64,000 nucleotides of DNA from Littorina saxatilis. Lineage: Eukaryota > Mollusca > Gastropoda > Littorinimorpha > Littorinidae. The notes below the pieces were generated by a model. It worked only from the letters and a program-made list of their open reading frames with translations. It was not told the DNA's origin and did no database searches. The stretch's first letter is position 1. Each line of letters opens with the position of its first letter. This document shows, one piece after another, positions 45,101-51,100 of this stretch. A program made the translations under genes and the position numbers. The stretch lies in NCBI RefSeq assembly GCF_037325665.1, contig NC_090246.1, positions 89,290,178 through 89,354,177 of the forward strand, written 5' to 3'.

Positions 45101-48100
45101 TTTCTCGGTGACGTTTTAGGCCCACACTGTTTTTGCTTGGTGTGATCTCCTTCCTTTACAAGGGGTTTGATTTCATGCTGGTTGCAGGAAGCAAGGGTCA
45201 GGCTTTTTCGGGGGTTGTTAAGACCTACTCAATAGCTGGAATCTTTCCCTTCCTTCGTGGACCTCTGGCAGCGCATTTATGCGCTCCCGGTTACAAAGGG
45301 GTGTTTTGGTTCAGTGTCGCCTCCCTCTCTGCGGGAGGTGGGTCGGCATGGGCTAGAGCTTTCAGCTTTGGCTGAGATTTTCCTTGGTGCTCTCACATGA
45401 GCTTTCCTTCTGCGTTTCTGCACACAGGAAAGGGCTCGGTTTCTGGGGGTGTTGGTCTCTGGACTATCTCGGGGGCTGGTTGAGCTTTTTCAAGGTCAAT
45501 CAGCTTGTCAGCTGCACTTTCTTTTGGTGTTGAACCAGGCTTTTTGCCTGGTGCTCTCAGTAACCAGGCAAAATTCCGAGCTGTCCTTATCCCAGGTTTT
45601 TTACCTGGGCATGCTGTTCGACTTTGTCTCTTGGAAGGTTTATTCTTCACACAAGAGGGAATAGGGAGGCTATAAGCTCTTTTCACTGCCAGACGGGCAC
45701 GAGAGCAGGCCTCTGCGGGGTCTTTAGACCCGATCTTCGGTCGGACGGTATCGATAGCTATGCTGGCCCTCTAGTCTTTCCTCAAGTTTTTTGGGGGGTT
45801 CGGCCTCTCAGGTCTGGGACATGAGGGTCCTCCTCCAGAGTGGGTTCCTCCACTCGGGGAGGTGGCTGGAATCCTTTTGGATCGCTCAGGGGACTTTTTT
45901 CCCTAGCTCTGTTTCCCCCTGGACTTAGACCGCTTTATGGATGCGTTTTCGTCTAGATGGGGCCTGGACTGGCAATTGCAGTCTTGAGGCTGTGATGTAG
46001 ACGCAAATCCTTGGGCTTCTCTTTTGCCTGAGGTTAGGAGCAGTGGCTCTTAGTCTACTAGCCTTTCCTTTTTTGCTATTTACAGGCATGGCCTGTTGCA
46101 TTCGGGCAATTCTTCTGTTGCTTCTTATGTGAACTAGCTGGGGTGAGCAAGTTCTCGCTCCCTGTCAGACAGAGTATAGGGGATTCTGATTGAGTTTCAC
46201 ACTAAATCATTTTCTCAGGGGAATTTCTCCCCGGCCAGCTCTGCGATCTGGCCGACTCGCTCAACAGGTCCTTTCAGGGCTTGCACAGGGGTTGGCCCAT
46301 CTTCTGACGGGTCTGGAGGCGTGCTGTTTGTGTTTTAGATCATGGGTTCTGACTCTGGTCTTTGGGAACGAAGCATATATTTCCTCCACTTTATCTGTGT
46401 ATGCTCCTTTTTTGGCCTCCTTGGCCAATTGGGGATTTAGAGCGGGGGTGCAACTCCTTAGCGCCCCTCTCTCAAGCCAGGTGGTTTTTCACCTCTGTTT
46501 CAGTTTTTGGCTTTGGGCAGCTGGGCCTCTTCTTTGAGGTTCCGGCTTCTCGGCTATCTCAGCTGTTTTGAAACAAATAGGCCTCTCTTCTGTTGCTCAT
46601 GGCGCTCTTGTCGGCATGATCAGGGGACCTTGTTTTACGAGGTTTAGAGGCTCCCCCTTGTTTAGCGCGTGGGACTTTGTTCTACTTACTCTGGGCCTCA
46701 GCCCTATAGGGCAGTGAGGCGCATGCGTTTTTGGGGTTTGCCAGAGGATGTAGCCTTAGGGCTTTTGGTTCCGTTTGTTCACGGTTTTTGGCCAGGTTTT
46801 GGGGTTTCAGAAACCTGGTCAATATCCTCTGGTGTTTGATTCCCTCCTCTTGGGAGGATTATCGCTCCGGGAGATTCGGATTTTCTAACGGTCTGGTTGG
46901 ACTTTTTTAATCCCTTTTTTGACGTTACTGTCTTTTGGAACCACGAGCTTTAGCTCAGGTTCTTATTTCTTTACAATGGAGCGAAAGAGACGTCTTTTAT
47001 TTGTCTCTCTCTAGGGGCTCTGCTACATTCATAGGACAGTCCTATGAGTGGTACGTTCCGAACAGGGGCGGGGGGGGCGTTCAGTCCTCCCTCTATTCCT
47101 TTTCAGGCGTTCGGGAGTCTGGTGTTCTTCTCTGGCTGGTGGTGTTCCTCTCGCCTATGCGAGGTTTGCCAACAGCTCGGGTACAGATTTTGTGCTTCTT
47201 TTATTGCCGTGTTGCGTTCTGGTCGCCTAGGCGAAGCTTTGCAAACGGCTTACTGGAGATCAGATGATGTGTTCATCGGTTTCTATCTTCGGGATTTCTC
47301 CTGCACGCGGCTAGATGGCTCCAGTTCATTGCTGGTTTTAGTTGCTGCAGGGCAGGTTCTTACAAGGACATAAGTAGGTTCCCTCCACCTTTAGGAGGAA
47401 TCTGCATTCATAAGAATTGGAGTAAGAATATGTGATTAAATCGAAAATTTTTAATTAAATTTTGATTTAATATAATATACTTACCCAATTCTTATAGTTA
47501 ATACCCTCCCATCCGTCCCCGCTGGATTATGTCCTTGGGGGTTTGTTTGACTAATAGTCTCGAATGATTATTACGGATGCTGGCGCTCGCGTGGTGCGCA
47601 GGGTGTTATGGGTAACTGAGCAAGGTCAGGCCATAGCAACGGCTATGGCGTCGCTTTTAGCTTGGTTACCACCCTACTAAGGGCAGGTAATTTGAGAGGT
47701 TTTTCGACATCTAGCATGTGGGACTAAAGTCAATGCATTCATAAGAATTGGGTAAGTATATTATATTAAATCAAAATTTAATTAAAAATTTTCGATTATT
47801 GTACATTTCTCATTCATAATAACAGTAATTAAAACTCCTGTATCCAGTATGGTGGACGTAGTGATTTTGTCTGAACAGTTGATTTCAAGTTGGTCTTAGG
47901 TGTAAATTGCAGTGTGGTGGATGAAGTCATTTACTGGAAATGCAAAGGAAAATAATACAAGTCAGGGAATTTAAGGCCAGACTTTACTTGGCTTGAATCA
48001 GTGGACCACAACGAGGCCTTAGTAAAGTTTTTAGATTTGCCAGATAAGCTTCTTCTTTTACTTTGTTCATAGGCTAAACTCCCACAAGCAAGTGTTTTTA

Positions 48101-51100
48101 GTACGAGTGAGTTTTTACTTGTATTACCGCTTTTATCTCGCTATTTAGGCAGCCATACGCCGATTTATAGCCGGGGAAATAGCAGACTAGACAAACCTGG
48201 TATTGAGAAATGTGCCATCCTTGTCTGGTCTTCATCTTTTTATTTGAAATTAGCCATACATGTGTGATATCATTTGTGTATTGTTACACTTTTTGTGTGT
48301 GCATAAGACATCAACAAATCAGCCTGCAGTGAATTGAACTGCATGATCGCGGAACATTTTGCGCTGATGGATAGTATGAATGTTGTGGTTTTTCTACTGT
48401 TGCAGATCCTAATGAGGATCAGTTTGCCAAGAAAATAGCAGAGAAGAAGGAACGCGTCGCCAAGAATGAGCTCAAGAGACTACGCAACATTGCACGAGTA
48501 ACAAAGGCAAAGGGTGAGTTGGTGGCCATGCTTGGAACTGTGTTACATGAGGATGTAACTTGTTGTAGAATAAATGCTAATGAAACGAAGAGGTGCATGT
48601 CACAAAATGTTTAAAATTGCAACTGCGCATACAGTGCAAATGATACTGTGTACTGAGGAACCTCCTTTTTAAGACCTATTAAAAAGGAGGTAAATTTACA
48701 GAGGTTATGAACAGAAAATGTGAAAAAGCAAGTCTTAAAAGAGAGGAAGTGTTAAATCGGGGAGTCTTAAAAGGGAGGTGCCACTGTATTCAATGTGTTA
48801 ACTTCGCTGCTGTCTCCGTGTTTAATAAAGGCTTGATGCTCACCTCCACACAACTCAAAGGGCAGTAACTTGGGTTGTTGAAGCTCTCTTGGAGTTTTAT
48901 GTACAGGTGTAGAGCCATTACTTGACTTCACACACTTATTAATACTGAACTACACAGTCCTCAAATTCCCTTGTTCAGATGAGCCAACTTCGTCCAAACT
49001 CTCTGTTTCGTATAGCCGTGTTCTGCAATTTTCTGGCATAGAACTGCTGTCTCTCACCCCATATGGTCGCGGAATGAATACGTTGTGCGGCATAGCTGTA
49101 AAACTTATTCTATGTCACAGTTCCTGGAATAGCACTTCATAAAACTGCTGTCTCTCAACCCACATAGTCTGGGAATGAGTATGTTGTGCAGCATATCTGT
49201 AAAACTTGTCCTTTGTCACTGTACAGTGGAACCTCCCTTTTAAGATCCCCTAATTTAAGACACCCCCCCCCCCCCCCCCCTCCATTTTAAGACCCTTTTT
49301 TTCTCAGACTTTCTTTTCATTGCCTTTGTAAATTAACCCCCATTTTAAGACTCCCTCCTTTTTAAGACCTGATTTGTTCAGATTTGTGTAGGTCTTAAAA
49401 GGGGGGTTCCACTTTACCTAGTGGAGGCCTGCATAGAACTGCTAGGGAAATAAGTGTAGTGTGGGTCATAGCTGTAAAACTTATCCTTTGTCACAGTTCC
49501 TGGCGTGGGCCTGACCCCCACCGACAAACCGTCCAAGGACCACCTGGGCAAGACACTGGCCGTCACACACAAGTCAACAGCCTCCCTGGGCAAGTTCATG
49601 GACACTCTGCCCAAAGAGAAACTCAGACTGGGCAAGAAGAGAAAGGTGAGAACGGGTGTGATCGCTGCTTGGTGTTTAAAACTGGTGCTGTGGCTGCTTG
49701 GTGTTTAAAACTGGTGCTGTGGCTGCTTGGTGTTTAAAACTGGTGCTGTGGCTGCTTGATGTTTAAAACTGGTGCTATGGCTGCTTGATGTTTAAAACTG
49801 GTGCTGTGGCTGCTTGTTGTTGAAAACTGGTGCTGTGGCTGCTTGGTGTTTGTGGCTGCTTGGTGTTTAACACTGGTGCTGTGGCTGCTTGGTGTTTAAA
49901 ACTTGTGCTGTGGCTACTTGATGTTTAAAACTGGTGCTGTGGCTGCTTGTTGTTTAAAACTGGTGCTGTGGCTGCTTGGTGTTTAAAACTGGTGCTGTGG
50001 CTGCTTGTTGTTTAAAACTGGTGCTGTGGCTGCTTGGTGTTTAAAACTGGTGCTGTGGCTGCTTGGTGTTTAACACTGGTGCTGTGGCTGCTTGGTGTTT
50101 AACACAGGTGCTGTGGCTACTTGATGTTTAAATCTGGTGCTGTGGCTGCTTGGTGTTTAACACTGGTGCTGTGGCTGCTTGGTGTTTAAAATTGGTGCTG
50201 TTGCTGCTTGGTGTTTAAAACTTGTGCTGTGGCTGCTTGTTTAAAACTGGTGCTGTGGCTGCTTGGTGTTTAACACTGGTGCTGTGGCTGCTTGGTGTTT
50301 AACACTAGTGCTGTGGCTGCTTGGTGTTTAAAAGTGGTGCAGTGGCTGCTTGGTGTTTAACACTGGTGCTGTGGCTGCTTGGTGTTTAAAACTGGTGCTG
50401 TGGCTGCTTGGTGTTTAACACTGGTGCTGTGGCTGCTTGGTGTTTAACACTGGTGCTGTGGCTGCTTGGTGTTTAAAAGTGGTGCAGTGACTGCTTGGTG
50501 TTTAACACTGGTGCTATGGCTGCTTGGTGTTTAAAACTGGTGCTGTGGCTGCTTGGTGTTTAACACTGGTGCTGTGGCTGCTTGGTGTTTAAAATTGGTG
50601 CTGTTGCTGCTTGGTGTTTAACACTGGTGCAGTGGCTGCTTGGTGTTTAACACTGGTGCTGTGGCTGCTTGGTGTTTAACACTGGTGCTGTGGCTGCTTG
50701 GTGTTTAAAACTGGTGCTGTGGCTGCTTGGTGTTTAAAACTGGTGCTGTGGCTGCTTGGTGTTTAAAACTGGTGCTGTGGCTGCTTTGTGATTATAACTA
50801 GTACACTCACAATAACAAGAGTAAGAGACAGGCATGCGGAACCAATCTCCTGGCACCTGAGAGAATAACGAGCATTGCAAGCCACTTTCATCGTTGTTCA
50901 TTTCAATGCTTCTTATTCTCTCAGGTTACAGGAGATTGGTTCTGCATAAATCTCACTTGCTCTTGTTGCAAGCGCAGTGTGCATTTAAAGTGCTTACGTC
51001 CCTTTGTTTCTCAGCTCTCAAAATAGCGCTCTGCCTCATTTGATCAAGATATTGGTAAACCAGGAATGTAGGGAGAACACAGCTGCAGCTTGTGGCTGTG

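Larger units (their letters stand above)
41680..47794 (+). mobile_element. DIRS retrotransposon C, coding broken, ends intact
   Basis: A 6.1 kb element in sense inside RRS1 intron 6. Inverted terminal repeats lie at about 41698-41881 and 47569-47752 (184 bp, identical by eye), with an internal complementary region at 47403-47497. The interior retains recognisable DIRS text (for example AYWRSDDVFIGFYLRD and VAAGQVL near the recombinase end) but is broken many times, probably dozens; no frame longer than about 135 codons survives. Intact matching ends on a decayed body suggest a recent move powered by another element. Confidence 0.88.
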
